DNA from: Sinotaia quadrata
Taxonomy: Eukaryota > Mollusca > Gastropoda > Architaenioglossa > Viviparidae
Direction: 5' to 3'
DNA length: 64,000 nucleotides
Assembly: GCA_028829895.1 (NCBI GenBank)
Contig: CM054177.1
Span: 80,991,163 to 81,055,162, forward strand
Shown here: positions 10,580 through 23,089 of the stretch, piece by piece
How positions within the stretch are numbered: position 1 is the first letter of the stretch
Layout: each line of letters begins with the position of its first letter
Program-made: the position numbers and the translations under genes
Notes under the pieces: generated by a model
Told to the model about the DNA's origin: nothing
Database searches by the model: none
The model's input: only the letters and a program-made list of their open reading frames with translations

Positions 10580-11628
10580 CAGTCTCTTGAGCTTGAAATT
10601 CCATGACTTTTAATGCCCTTTTCATATACTTTCCAGGACATTCAGACACGAAAATATAAAACTATTAGTTACCAAAAGAAACATTTATCTACACTTTAGT
10701 AGCCATTTGGGTTCACAAAATAGTTGATTGATATATTAAAACAAAGTTGAAGGCAGATTGTCAAAAAATGTAAACAGTGTTTCATACTAGTTAATGATAA
10801 ATCAGTGTAACATAAACATTGAGCAGCCAATATGTCTGTAAGTTAACTATTTCATCACATAGAAATGTAAGAGATCAGTAGTCACCTCATTGTCACTTGA
10901 ATTTTCTTTGTACCAGAAAGTAATTGCAAGCAGTTCTGAACAGTTCTCTCTGTGCATTCCAGTTGAATCACAACTTTCGCTGTCTAAAACTAAGCCACAG
11001 CACTGGTATTAGAATTCGTTGATAGAGAATTGGTAGTCGAAATGTTATCAGCAGAACTACAGCCTGGTTTACAAAATTCTTCTATTTGATGGTGATTTAG
11101 AGTAAATTTTCTAGCTTATGTGTTTTGCTCCTTTCATGTGACTTTTCAAGGCAACTTCACCCATGTTTGACACATCCAACAATTTTACATACACTGTGCA
11201 AGTAGCCATGGTTTGGACAGGTGGATGTTCTGATATCCAGTCTTTGTATTCATCTACTGACAGCCCTTTCTGCTAAAGTGGCACTCACTTTCCAGGCTTG
11301 TTTTGGAAAATAAAATCACTCAAAAACTCAGTCACAGTGCATGCAAAAATGGCGGTACAAAGTAAGAACGAAGTTGATTTATTTAACCAATCAGAGCCCA
11401 AGACAGTTAAGTATTCATCAGAAGGCATCCAATCAGAGTTGTCATAAGATAACAAGAGATAAAACTTTGATAAGCAATGCAAACTGTACTTTCTGATTAT
11501 CTCTCTCTTTTTTTCTCATCATTTTAAAATTCCATGGCTTCCAAAACCCAATTTTTTCCCCAATGATTTTCCAGGGCCTGGAATATCATTTCTAAAACCA
11601 ATAACTTTTCCAGGATTTCATGACCCTG
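10580..11628 (-). mobile_element. hAT-like element remnant with degenerate ends
   Basis: The left edge (CAGTCTCTTGAGCTTGAAAT followed by TCCATGACTTTT) and the right edge read on the minus strand (CAGGGTCATGAAATCCTGG) both belong to the 'CCATGACTTTTCCAGG' class of hAT ends, with imperfect inverted symmetry. Between them, on the minus strand, is a zinc-finger fragment (11111-11278). I did not find a matching target-site duplication, so the exact ends are uncertain. Confidence 0.55.
11111..11278 (-). pseudogene. Zinc-finger N-terminal fragment of a hAT-type transposase
   Basis: Minus-strand translation gives QKGLSVDEYKDWISEHP followed by TCTVYVKLLDVSNMGEVALK and SHMKGAKHIS, then a stop. The spacing resembles the N-terminal zinc finger of many animal hAT transposases, in which a short DxW segment precedes C-x2-C...H-x4-H. 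The second Cys is read as Tyr here (CTVY), and an upstream in-frame stop interrupts it. It is a decayed piece, not a host gene. Confidence 0.6.
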
Positions 11629-12882
11629 TATGGGTCTGCCAGAAGTTTACTATTTGCAGAACTACTGCCAATAATACTGGGTGAATTTGATATGATGCAT
11701 AATTTTTATGTAGAGTGGTTCTCTTGTCACTTATTCAAAACTAGCAACAGTTACTATGGATTATTATCATGCAGAAGTATTATGAATCTTTTTTTCTCCC
11801 TGCCTTTCTCAGGTATAGGCACAAATACTTGATAAACACTGCACATATCTTTCTAGTGTATTTAGTTTATCTGTTTATATATTATCTTTACAACCTCTCC
11901 ATCCCTTCTGGGCTTATACACTAAATGGATGGCTCCCATAATTAAAGTTACAGCTGAAGATCTTTTTAATAATGCATGTGGATCTTAGTGATGCTTCAGT
12001 TTAATAAGTTGATAGTATTTCAAGACATACAGTGAGTTGTAAATTTTTAAATGATACCATGTGAGTTAAGGAAATTTAATATCTGTTACTGTTTTTGAAC
12101 TCCAACTCCTGGCCAAGATGAGCATCTTACAAATCTCACAGATAATATCCTAATCTGTCTATTGAATATTTATAAATCATGTACTACATAATACTAATAG
12201 CTTAACTAAGAATTAACAATATGGATGTAAATACAAATTTATGTGTGCAACATTGTAACTATTTGATCAAAGATGAAAGAAAATTGTATAATAAATGAAA
12301 AATTAATTTCACTCTTTTGTTTTAATTTTACTTTATTGCAGATTGATATATCATGGCTGATGGAACTTATTCAAAATGTGATCCAATTAAGTAATAAACT
12401 TTTAATCCTGGCAAATTGGGATATGAGCCATTCTATGATTTTCTGGTCCCTGTTCTAATCATAAATATATGCTGTCATCAGCAACCAAACACATTTCACA
12501 TTCTGTTCAAGTTTCGATAACTTCTTTTACCCCACAGGAATTGCATGAAAACTTTTCACATTCTTGATGTTCTCAGTTTTTGGAGGATTCCTGTGGGGCC
12601 TTCCTCTCTTCTCTTGCATTCAAAGAGGGTAGTGAAGGGCTATGATGCTGCGTTTAGTTGTCGTCTATTATTGTCTGCTCCTAGATGCAACTTTTGTGGA
12701 TCCTTTTTTATATTTTAATTTTTTTCCTTTCTGAGATGTAGTTGTGTCATGCAGTTTCTTATGAAAGCTGTAGTGCTACAGTTTCCCAATGAATTTGAAA
12801 CTCAGTATTTTCTAATGAATTGCAATTATTTAAAAAAAAATTATTATTATAGAAATGTGTTTGTTTTGGATGAGATACTTGA
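11629..12882. other. Intergenic, partly LINE 3' region
   Basis: AT-rich. It contains an 11-bp inverted repeat (12530-12540 with 12588-12598) and a somewhat GC-richer stretch at 12590-12680 that probably belongs to the 3' untranslated end of the adjacent LINE remnant. No genes seen. Confidence 0.5.
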
Positions 12883-13700
12883 TTAGTGCTTGGTGTATGG
12901 ATTTTGACGATGTTTTGTTGGGTACAGTAGTGATTTAATTGTGAATGGCAGGTGAAGTATGTTTGTTGCTTCCCTGATGATATTTCTTTCTTCTTTATAA
13001 TTTTTACATTGTAACAGAAAGTGTTCAATTGTGTTGTCTATTTTACAGTTAGTGCATGATTTGGATTGTGTGTGAATCTTGTTGAGTTGTACCTAAGTCT
13101 ATAAATTGCTCTATTGTGGGTATGTTAGTTAATTGGGGAAACATTGGAGTGGGGGTCTTTCTTTTGTATATTTGTTTGATTAGTGCATGTATTTCTGATG
13201 TGTGTTGGCGTATTTAGAGACATTCCATGTTTGCTGCCGTATTTTGCTCCCCGGTCTGTAGTTTCATTCCCCGTTATGTCTGTGTGACTGGGGATCCATA
13301 GTAGTGTTGTTTTTATGTCTTTTTTTTCCCAGTGTGGTTATGTATTTATATATTTGATTGGTGATTTGTGTTCTTGTGGTTTGGAAAGGGTTTGCTAGTG
13401 ATGTTGGTGAGTCTGTGAATATGAGTATTTGTGTCTTGTTGGGTGGGGTGTTTATTGCTAATGTTAATGCTTTTAAAAAAAAAAATTGCTGTTATTAATT
13501 ATGCTGTTAGAATTGAATGCATTTCTTTCAGTTTGTATGTATGTGTGCTAGTGTGTGTGTGTGTGTGTGTGTTGCTGTTCCTGTTTGGCTTTTGGATACA
13601 TCAGTATATATGTAGTAGTGGTTGGGATAATTTTTATTTATGTGTGCTAGTTGTTTTTGCTTGGATAAGGGTGGGTTACTGTATTTTTTTGGCTGTTTGA
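12883..13700 (-). pseudogene. LINE ORF2 remnant: RNase H domain plus C-terminal CxxC...C knuckle
   Basis: Reading the minus strand from about 13614 downward: YIYTDVSKSQTGTAT (first catalytic Asp), SILTA-stop-LITAIF (where the catalytic Glu region is expected), ILIFTDSPTSLANPFQ (second Asp), WIPSHTDITGNETTD (the PSHxxxxGNExAD motif), NRAIYRLRYNST, then CTNCKIDNTIEHFLLQC and a stop after PYTKH (12883). This order is the RNase H plus terminal zinc-knuckle end of Jockey/I/R1-like non-LTR retrotransposons. Frameshifts occur near 13320 and 13085, and a nonsense codon sits in the RNase H domain. A (TG)n run (13551-13571) interrupts it. The upstream reverse transcriptase is not evident in the window. 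Confidence 0.8.
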
Positions 13701-16073
13701 GTAAAATGTTTTTAATAAATATAAAATGTCTAGGTCAGCTACATAATTTTGGGGACTGATGACAATAGGATATAAAACTTTTCTTGATTCTGTAAAACGG
13801 GGATGCCCTAGCAGTCACTTTACATGGAAATTAAAGAAATATCATCACAAATGACGTTTTTACTTAATGCTTCAATCGTTTTATATATCAGAAATAAGAA
13901 AATTATTCTTCTGTGGAAGTCCAAATTATATTAACTAGCTGTACATTGTACACAATTTAAAATGGCTTTGAAAGAACATGCTGGATCCTGTAAAGTGCAT
14001 CAGTGTTAGATTTTTAAATTGGTTTGTGTTTTATAGTTCTAGCATTAAATTGTTTTAGTCTATGTACTTTTTCCATTCCATTTTTCTGGGCACTCTGGGT
14101 AAGTAGCCTGCTAATGTACATATTGCTGTGAGGAATGGTGTGATGTATATGATATTTTACTGTTAGTTATTAAATAATTTCATTCCCTCCCTCCTTTTTG
14201 TGTAATATTAACAAGAAAATCAAACACAAAATATCTACAAATTCAACTGTCATGTGCCATTAGTAATTTGTTGACATCAATCAGAGATTCTAAAACTACC
14301 ATCTATGTGCAGTCCTATTAAAATATATAATTTATTATATTTTTACAATATTAGTTACCAAAGGGTACAAAGTTTATTATAATTAAGAAAGCAACACAAA
14401 CGCTATGTTCAAAACACTAATAATTGCACACATTTTCTAGCACAAACCCAGTTAAGCTTCACAATTGCTAACATTAAAAACAACAATAAAATATAGCCTC
14501 TACTTTTTATTAAGATGCTACGCACTGTTAAAATATAATCAACATTTATGAATTCTTTGAACGAGAAAAATTGATTTATAAATAATGCTAAGAGAGGTAG
14601 AGTTTTGACTCGTATTTTTATGCTGTGTGGGCAGTGGCAGAAAAAGGTGCTGCATAAAGTTTGAAATATTTTACAAATTTTAGTGGGTGACATTTTTGTT
14701 GACTTTTGGTCAACCAAGATCAGTCTAATCATTAAATAGATTTGCAAAATAAACTTGCAAAAGATTGTTTTATACTTTAAGTATGTCATCTATTAGCTTT
14801 TGATAGTCCAACAGTGTTATTATAGGGGTGGAAAGTAATATTTGAAATGAGACCTGATACCTTGGATTGTATAACAAATCATATGCAAGTCAAACACCTG
14901 CTGAATTTCATAGTGTCAGACTTTTGATAAGATAGGAGGAGAGCACAAAGTGAATAAGTAAACATACTAGATTTTCAGAGATTTCTGACTATTCTAATAA
15001 ATTTTTAATTGTTCGCAAATGCTGAGCCTCATACAGACATTATCCCTGAATTGAACAAACAGCAACAATATGTGTACTATATCTTTTCAAGGAATAAATA
15101 AGTTATTATAATGGCTAGAGTAGTTCCTCAAAATTTACGGAGTAGTTTTTGTAAAAGTTGTTAGTCATTAATTAGTTTAGTTTTAAACACAGAAATTAGG
15201 ATTAATAATGTGAAAGAGAATATCAGCCAGTTACTGTGTAACACTGCTTTTACCACAAACATAAAAGTATGTGAGGTGGAAAATTATCTTAGCAAGAAAC
15301 AGTAAGAAAAGAGAATGTTTGGCATCTATCATTGATCTGGTTTTAGTTTGACATCAAACAAAATTCTTGTGGGCAATTACAATACTGCCTAATGTCCATC
15401 AAATTACTGCTTTATTTTTTTTTTAATAAAAAAGAATGATTAGTTTTTAAAAATTTCTGTAAAGTTCTTACATCAGAATTATAAAAAGAAAACAAATTGG
15501 GACTGTCTGATGACAGAAACCTCAAAAAGTACATTTTGTACTGATCCAAAAACTGAAAGAAAAAATGTTTAAATTACAGAGCAGCTTATAAAACTTACTT
15601 TACTTTTTCAAGATAAAAATAAATGAAGGATATGACACCCTGAAGAGTGCAGAAGTATTACGGGTTACAAGATGTACTTGAGTCAAAAGATAATACATTT
15701 TTGCTGTTGCTGAAGCTTTTTAACTGAGCATCACCACTTTCATTTAACCTAAAATGGTTCACTCCTAAGTCCTATTTTTGTAATTGTAATGAAATTTACA
15801 TTTAGCTGAGCACAAAATAAATTTTAATATAATAATTTTAATATTTAAATTAAAAATCTATGCAATTAATATTACATTTTAAAATTTTTATAAATACAAA
15901 GATAAATACTTCAATGAACAATTCAATATAGATGAAATAGTTCAAACAGATTTTTGTAAAACATTTCTTTTAGTCCTACCAATTTTATCAGACATGTCTC
16001 ATCTGACAAAAGGTGTCACTGGTGGAAACAAATTACAATGCAATCAAAATCTTCCATCTGATTGATTTCTAGT
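13701..16073. other. Intergenic / 3' flank of the peptidase gene
   Basis: AT-rich, no conserved coding on either strand. The 126-codon minus-strand open frame at 14409-14789 shows no domain and has random-looking composition. On the minus strand, an AATAAA (plus-strand tttatt at 15411-15416) lies about 660 bp past the peptidase stop codon and could serve as its polyadenylation signal. Confidence 0.5.
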
Positions 16074-16613
16074 TTATTTGGCACCCAAGTGCTCTTGTAA
16101 GGCATCCAGGGAAGGATCACGCCCACGAAACCGACGGAAAACTTCACTTGCTGGAATGCCCCCTCCAAGATGAAGAAATGTTTCTACAAACCTCTTTCCA
16201 ATAAAACTTATCTTTTCTTTGTCTTCTAATCCAGCTTCCCTGAAGGCTTGAAAGATGTCTGCAGCAATCATTTCTGACCACTTGTAAGCATAATAAGAAG
16301 CAGTGTACTGATCTGACATAATGTGAGTGAAGCAACATGGATGGTGATCATCCTCACTAAGAGGTAAGGGCATATATTCTGCCCAAACTTGCGTCATGGC
16401 ATCATGCCAGTGGGTTTTGCTAATATGAATCTCCATGTCAAAGGCACTCAGGTAGAGTTGTCTCATCATGTCATAGGCATTCATGTGTCTTTGAGCTTTC
16501 AAGACTGTGGATATGAGATCCAGAGGTAACTTTTCACCAGTTGAGTAATGTTCAGACAAATCTTGCAGAAATTTCGGTTCCCAAAGCCATCGTTGCAAGA
16601 ATTTTGCACATAC
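16074..16613 (-). CDS. M3 peptidase exon 2 (179 codons plus stop)
   Basis: Starts VCAKFLQRWLWEPKFLQDLS after the acceptor ccccag and ends LQEHLGAK-TAA. It carries the C-terminal substrate-side loop (THIMSDQYTASYYAYKWSEM) and the family-typical end FRRFRGRDPSLDAL. Confidence 0.9.
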   Translation of the reverse strand, partial: VCAKFLQRWLWEPKFLQDLSEHYSTGEKLPLDLISTVLKAQRHMNAYDMMRQLYLSAFDMEIHISKTHWHDAMTQVWAEYMPLPLSEDDHHPCCFTHIMSDQYTASYYAYKWSEMIAADIFQAFREAGLEDKEKISFIGKRFVETFLHLGGGIPASEVFRRFRGRDPSLDALQEHLGAK

Positions 16614-19600
16614 CTGGGGACAAAAACCAAACCAAATGTATATTAATTATTATACCTTAATTTTAAAAAAATAAAAATTCTACCTTTATTTTCATTTTTT
16701 TTTAAAGATAACTGATTGTATTGCAGGTTTTTTTTTTTTGGTATTACCATTGAAGTATTAGTATCTACAGTAACAGATATATTTATAATTTTATATTATT
16801 CATTTATTGTATGTTAATAATAGAGATTTATGATAATAATTACTGTGATGTTATACAGGAAAATAATAATTTAAAGGATATTCTATAATTTGCAGAGTTA
16901 TTTTAATTTTATACACCTGATATATAAAAATTATAATACTTAACTTTTTTAATGGTATTTAACTAAATTTTAAGTGAAAGGCATGAAGCTAAACATTTAA
17001 ATCTACACCATCAAAGACAAAGTGAAGAGGAACTTAGGCCAATCTTGGGAATAAACTAAATCTATAGTTAGATGTTCTAGTTACAAACAGCAAATTTCAA
17101 AGTTATAGTCCCAAACTGATACTGTAAAAAAAAAAGTGTAATAAAAGTGACTGAACAATTGTTTTTCTACAAGACTCTCAATGTTAAATATCAAAGTAGG
17201 TAAACAAGTTTGATGACAATACAAAGGGTCACACAACCAGTCTGTTTAAATTTAGTCTGAAGATATTTTGACAACAAACAAAGTACCCTCTGCATTCATA
17301 TTTTGTGCTACTACATACTTTATACCTTAACTGCATGCAAAACAAAGAAAGAAGACTGGATTAGATCCAAAGTCTTCAACCACTCTGAGTCATCATGTAC
17401 TGATGTAGTGATTTTGTGCATTAATAAGATTAAGACATGATTTTAATACTAAAATAAAGATTGCTGGCTGTGCGAACTTTGCAACAAAATTTATAAAAAT
17501 TTCAGAAATTAAAAAAATCTCTCTCTATATATGATATGGATTCTCTTCGTTTGTCCTTTAATTAAGTTTAATTAAGTAAATGTTTATATAAATTTATTAA
17601 AAATTTATATACACTCTTTAGACATATCAATTATCAGTAAAATATTTTGCTAACTATAGTATAATACATCAATGTGACTGACCGGCCTAGTACAACAAGC
17701 TAATCCCTAAATGAACATGCACATCTTTTCCAGATTCATTAATCTGTCACATTCTAGAAAAGTTGCAAATCATCAGCAGTGTTTATTTGAACAACTCAAA
17801 ATGTGGACAACTGAATAATAGTTAATACTACTAGTAAATAATTCTAGTTAATAAGTTATACATACATGCATTTTATTTTTATTTAAAGAAAATGCTAATT
17901 CTGATGAAGTTTAAAGTATGTAGTTTTTAGTAAATGTTTTCAGAGCCAAATGTTTTAGTCAATTGAATCCTATTCACAAATACAGATTTACTTAGTTTTT
18001 TTTTTTAGTTTATTATTCATTTTCATTTAATGTTTATTGTCACGCTCATAAAGACAAACAGCAGGTATTATTTATAAACTAGCCTAAAATAAATTCTAAT
18101 TTGATCAGTCACATTTTCTGAAGAAAAATAAAACATGTAAAGCAATTAACAAATCACTCATGTATAAACTAAATTCATATAATAATCAGAAACGACTAAC
18201 TTCAATAAGTGTGCATGGCTTATTCATTATTTTAGTACTAGAAAATTAGTGTAATAACTCTCCTCTCCCCCCCAAAATTACAATTTACATAGTTTGAATT
18301 AGGAAGATATATTCAAGCATGAGTTATCTAGTGCTGTTTCTGCCTGTCACTTTCAATAGGCCTATGCACTTTATTTTAATGTACTTTAGTGCTTAGTTTA
18401 AAGGAAAAAAAAACGGGACTTGGGAGCTAACCAATGTATCTTAGTCTTATTTTATAAGAGAGCACTGAACAATCAATGACACACATTGCACTCAAATGCT
18501 AGTTATCAACTCAAGCTCAAGATATTCTGTCTGCATGAAAAATCTATTTTAATCTTTCTTAATATTACTTTATTAGAGAAAAGTTGTGTACTGAAAAAAA
18601 AAAAGAGAGATAAAAAATTAATCTGATAGTGATATAATTAGTATTAACTGATATTTCCTATTATCATTATTATATTAATAATAACTGTTTTATTCTGTTA
18701 AAAATAATCCTAAATCAAACAAAAGAAACATGAGAAAATATGTGCTTAGTAGATTTTGTTCAAGATAATTCAATGATTAATACAGAGTTAGGCTTGTTAG
18801 TCATTATTGAAAAGTTTTTTGACACTACTAGTACAGTAGTAGTAGTACTATTGACCATAGATATCCTTACTTGTACAGCATCCCACTCGACATTCTTCTG
18901 GCCTGCAATTTCACTGTAAGGAACTTTGGTTAGCAACTGTTGAAGTCCATGTCCAAACTCATGGAAAAGTAGAAGCACATCAGAAAAACGCAGAAGAACA
19001 GGAGCTGATGCTGAAACGGGATGAGGCAGATTTAACACAAGATAAGAATATGGCCAAGTGCCCATCAATTCACTATGTTCCCGCCCCATTTCCATCCACA
19101 CTCCACTGAACTTGTCTGCAGGTCTGGCATATGGGTCAAGAAAGAAAGAGCTAATGTGATTTTTATTTTCGTCAAAGACTTTGAAATATCTGACATTCTC
19201 GTGCCATGTTTCAACTTCACCAGGACATTCTGTAATTGTTATGGCTAACACACTGTTACAAAATTCAAACAGACCCTTAAGGACCTTTTCTAGGGGGAAA
19301 TATTCTGCAACCTGGTTTTCATCAAATTTATAGAGGTGTTCTTTTTGTTTACGCCGCCAGTATGCTAAATCCCACATCTGCAGATTGCCTTTGAATCCTT
19401 CAGTGTTAGCAAATTCCTGAAGTTTTGTTATTTCTTCTTGTGCCAATCCTTTGAATTTGCCTTTAAATGTCTCAATCATGTTCAAAACATTTTCTATTCT
19501 ACCAGCCATTTTTGTTTCCATTGACATCTCTGCAAAGTTTTCATAGCCCAGCAAGTGGGCAATATCTTTTCTATAAAGACGCAATTCTTCAATCAGTTTA

Positions 19601-20520
19601 TGATTGCCAAGATTGCGGTCACTGAAGAGGACGGATGCTCTGCTATTGTAAGCTTTCCATGCATTCCAACGCAAAGTACGATCACTGCAATATTCCAGAA
19701 AAGGTCCATAAACACTTTGCTGGAGTGTAAGTCTCCAAGGGCCCCGTCCTGGATTCAGACCATCTTCTGACATGTGAGCGAGAATATGTCGTGGCATTTC
19801 TGAGACTGCTGAAAAGTCTTCAATACGATGCGAAAACATACCCTGACAAAGCATCACTTTGTTTCTGAAATTTGCACGTTCAAATGCAAGAACTTTAAGG
19901 GTGTCAACGAATCGCTTTTTTTCATTCCCTTGTAGTTCTATTCCGTTGAGTCGCCCTTCCAGGAGATAAAGTGCAACAAGACGACGTTGAAACTCGGTTA
20001 GATTGGAACTGTTGGCTTTCACTTCTTTGCAAGCATAGTACAAAATCTCGCTGACCCATCGCTCATTTTTAGCTCTTTCTACTTGCGGGTGTATCCGAGA
20101 GAAAGCTTGTCTATACTGCTGGGATCCGGCTACATAATTCAAATGTTTTGCAGTACGCCAAGCAGTAGTTAAAGGGACAGTCATTTCTTCTATTGGATGG
20201 AATACTCTGCTAAATGTCTTTTCATCTTTTATGTCCTTAAGATTTTCTATATGAATTCCGAGCTGAGTTTCGTACTGAATCGCAAGTTTTGCACATCCCG
20301 TCACGCAATTTTCTGCTGTTATCGCAGAGAACTTTGGTGTTAATCGAAATTGCATGACAGGATTGTCCTCTGAAGTATCTGAGGGAGTTTCAGGAAGCAG
20401 AACATAATATGCACCTGATACCTGTCTGGAAGCATTTCGTTGTGAAATTAAGTACCGAGAACGTGTGTATCGCAAAAGATATAAAATTCCAAGGCGACCT
20501 TGCAATGTGCGCCTCGCCAT
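16074..20520 (-). CDS. Oligopeptidase A-like M3 family metallopeptidase (two exons, complete)
   Basis: M3 peptidases (oligopeptidase A, thimet oligopeptidase, plant TOP1/TOP2) are zinc enzymes that degrade short peptides, including cleaved targeting sequences. Exon 1 (20520-18871) and exon 2 (16613-16074) join in phase 0 to give 729 residues, close to the family length. The start ATG has a good context (A at -3, G at +4). Residues 1-44 are rich in Arg (8) with no Asp or Glu, which suggests a mitochondrial presequence. The HEFGH zinc motif is at 520-524. Across the exon junction the sequence is WDAVQ-VCAKFLQRWLWEP, aligning without gap to oligopeptidase A WDAVELPSQFMENW; the Glu that is the third zinc ligand is therefore Gln (550). 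The later loop reads FTHIMSDQYTASYYAYKW in place of the usual Gly-rich GGY loop, but keeps the Tyr residues. The end RFRGRDPSLDAL is typical. Activity is in doubt; family membership is not. Confidence 0.92.
16614..18870 (-). other. Intron of the M3 peptidase gene
   Basis: A 2.26-kb AT-rich intron with donor gtaagg and acceptor tccccag. No repeats longer than poly-A/T tracts and no additional exon were recognised; the flanking exons align to the family without a gap, so none is needed. Confidence 0.8.
18871..20520 (-). CDS. M3 peptidase exon 1 (550 codons)
   Basis: Begins MARRTLQGRLGILYLLRYTR and ends NVEWDAVQ at the donor gtaagg (complement of 18870-18865). The open frame continues 36 codons into the intron, but that tail is low-complexity and is removed by using this strong donor. 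Confidence 0.9.
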
Positions 20521-22727
20521 CTTTAATTTTCAGAGTAATGCCCCTTGTTCGCCTAGTCACGTTTTGAATTCAACAGTCATCTATTAATTTAAATGTATAA
20601 AACAGAAAGTATAAAGTCCATTATAAAGGCATTTAAAATTAAATTTGAGAAAAAATATGTATATATTGTTCCGCTGGTGATATAGTAAAACTGAGCGATC
20701 AAGTACTTATGCTGACACTTTAGTGCGACAAGTAGAGATCATTGTGCGATCAGATAGGCATCATCCATTTAGTAAGTACACAAGGAATGGGTAAGGGAGG
20801 GAGTTTGCGTGGACGCATGTGAGGCCGTAGGGTTCCCCCAGAAGCAACTCAAGACTATCTTAGGATAAAAACTCTAAAGCGGCTTCTGGGATAAGAAAGC
20901 GAAACACACACGTTTGTATATTACCCACCGACGGAGGGCAGTTGAGGGCATGTGTGCCAAACTGGTGCGACTTTTTTTTCACCCCCTTCTGCCTGGAGAA
21001 CGTATGTGACGAAATGATCAACGCAAGCTCGTAAAACTGCTATCGATTCCCTCCCACCCCGCATTTATGTATGCGTGAGCACTGATCAGGTGTAGGGGGT
21101 GGGGATGTATGCAGGAAGAGGATATTAAAATAAAGTAATAAAGACGATTTGCAAATTCAACATACTATAGGTAAATTTGTGAATATGTTTTGCTTTCCGT
21201 TTAGTTTATCAAGTAATGATGTTTAACATTTTATTTATTTTAAAATTTTCCTCCCATGTAGGCCTTTTTAATACATGCCATTAGACAACTACCTCCTCAT
21301 ATACTTACTTGCGTTGTAATGTTCGCCAATACATTTTTTGTGTGTGTATGGTTTGTAATGAATATGACAACCGAGTAGAAGAGAATTACTTTTAAACAAG
21401 TGCAGCCCATCGAACGCAGTGAACGGCAAGGCGAAATTTTAAACAATGAAATGATACGAACGCAACATCGTTTATTGCTGATATACAAAATAACAGTGGA
21501 AAGGTTACACTCTTTTCTTAAAGTTAGATGCATGGTTAGAGGACATCAAAAAGAAAAAAATTCTATACGGCAATAGGAAATTTAATGGTGAAATGTTATT
21601 CTTCTAGAATGGTGTACAACTTTGGGCGTAGCAATCACGTCGGATCTCGTAATGGTGGTACGTTAACACAAATTCATACACAAGTAGACTCTAATTAAAC
21701 TTGTTTGTGTGCTGCACTAACTAGACTAGAGGATTTAACCGGGACCGGGCCAAACGCAAGTCGATGTTTAGAAACAATCCTATGAAAGGAATGGCTGATT
21801 ACAAAAAAAAAAAAAAAAATGCTTAAAATATTTGTGGTTCGTAATTACAAGAAACAAAAGAAATAAAAAAATAATGACTTTTAGGTGGTTTGCATATTTT
21901 TGAATGGATTGACAAAACAGACCTTAAAGGATTTTGTTCGGTTTGCCATCACTGATTAATTATCTGTCAGTCAGTATCGGATAGTGTTACCATGACACGT
22001 AAATGAATTAAGCGTTCACTCTGAAAACAAATGGATAACTCTCGTGATAACTAACTGCCTTTAGAGCAATTTGAAATTTTACGATGCATTGCTTCATGCT
22101 AGATAGATACATTATTATAAGTTGTTTTAATTTAGAGGATATGAATAAAATTATACTTTAAGTGAAATTACTTTTATGGGCAGCGACAGAATTTGATGCC
22201 CCGACAGAGAAAATCGGCAGATAATTCTTGCATGTCGACGCACGCCCCACTGGCATGCTAAGTACTGTCCCTTAGACTGGTTTCACTATTCAACTTCTTT
22301 CGCTCTCCCTCTCTCTTCCCCCAACCACTTTCTCTCTTTCTCTCATTCTCAGACGGTTCAGTATTGCATAAATAAAACACAATATTAATGTTCCATCCCA
22401 TCTCCATTCATTAAAATTATATACATAAAATTTACAAGTTTAAAATACAAGTTTAGTTTCACATTTACCTAATATCATTCAATACTTCTACCAAGTCATT
22501 TAGACCAACAGTTCATAGGGCTCTCTAATTACCATTCATAATTCAAATAGTCTCTGATAAAGTTCATTACCTTGAGTATAGCTTGACAATAGATTATGAC
22601 TTAGAAATTTTATCACATAAATACCCCCTCCCTCCAATATATATAATGAAGAAGAAAATTAAAAAAGAAGTTTCATGAGGGCTTTCAACTTCAGAGCGCA
22701 TTGTGCGCAGCATGCTTCAGTTACAGA
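20521..22727. other. Intergenic, upstream of the peptidase gene
   Basis: Contains the presumed 5' UTR and promoter of the minus-strand peptidase gene. The stretch 20680-21100 is more GC-rich than its surroundings. No TATA box, tRNA or conserved coding could be assigned. A CT-rich tract is at 22290-22350. Confidence 0.5.
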
Positions 22728-23089
22728 ATCTGTGAGATAAATTAATATCAAAGATCTGAGATAAATTAATATCAAATCTGTGAGATAAATTAATATCAAA
22801 GCTGTGAGATAAATTATATCAAAGATCTGAGATAAATTAATATCAAAGCTGTGAGATAAATTAATATCAAAGCTGTGAGATAAATTATATCAAAGATCTG
22901 AGATAAATTAATATCAAAGATCTGAGATAAATTAGTATCAAAGATCTGAGATAAATTAGTATCAAAGACCTGAGATAAATTAATATGCAATCAGAAATAC
23001 GTGTGTTTATAACTTGAATACAAAGCTGTGAGATAAATTAATAAGCAATATCAGAAATACGCGTGTTTATAACTTGAGTACAAAGCTGC
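22728..23089. repeat. Minisatellite, about 24-27 bp units
   Basis: About eleven units of the type TGTGAGATAAATTAATATCA with AAGC or AAGATC linkers, followed by two copies of a longer unit (about 56 bp) that includes CAGAAATACGNGTGTTTATA. Confidence 0.9.

Noticed and set aside
12530..12598. 11-bp inverted repeat as a transposon end pair
   Set aside because: Only 69 bp apart, without flanking duplication; more likely part of the LINE 3' region or chance.
14409..14789. Minus-strand frame of 126 codons between the LINE remnant and the peptidase
   Set aside because: No domain, composition like the surrounding AT-rich DNA, no splice partners.
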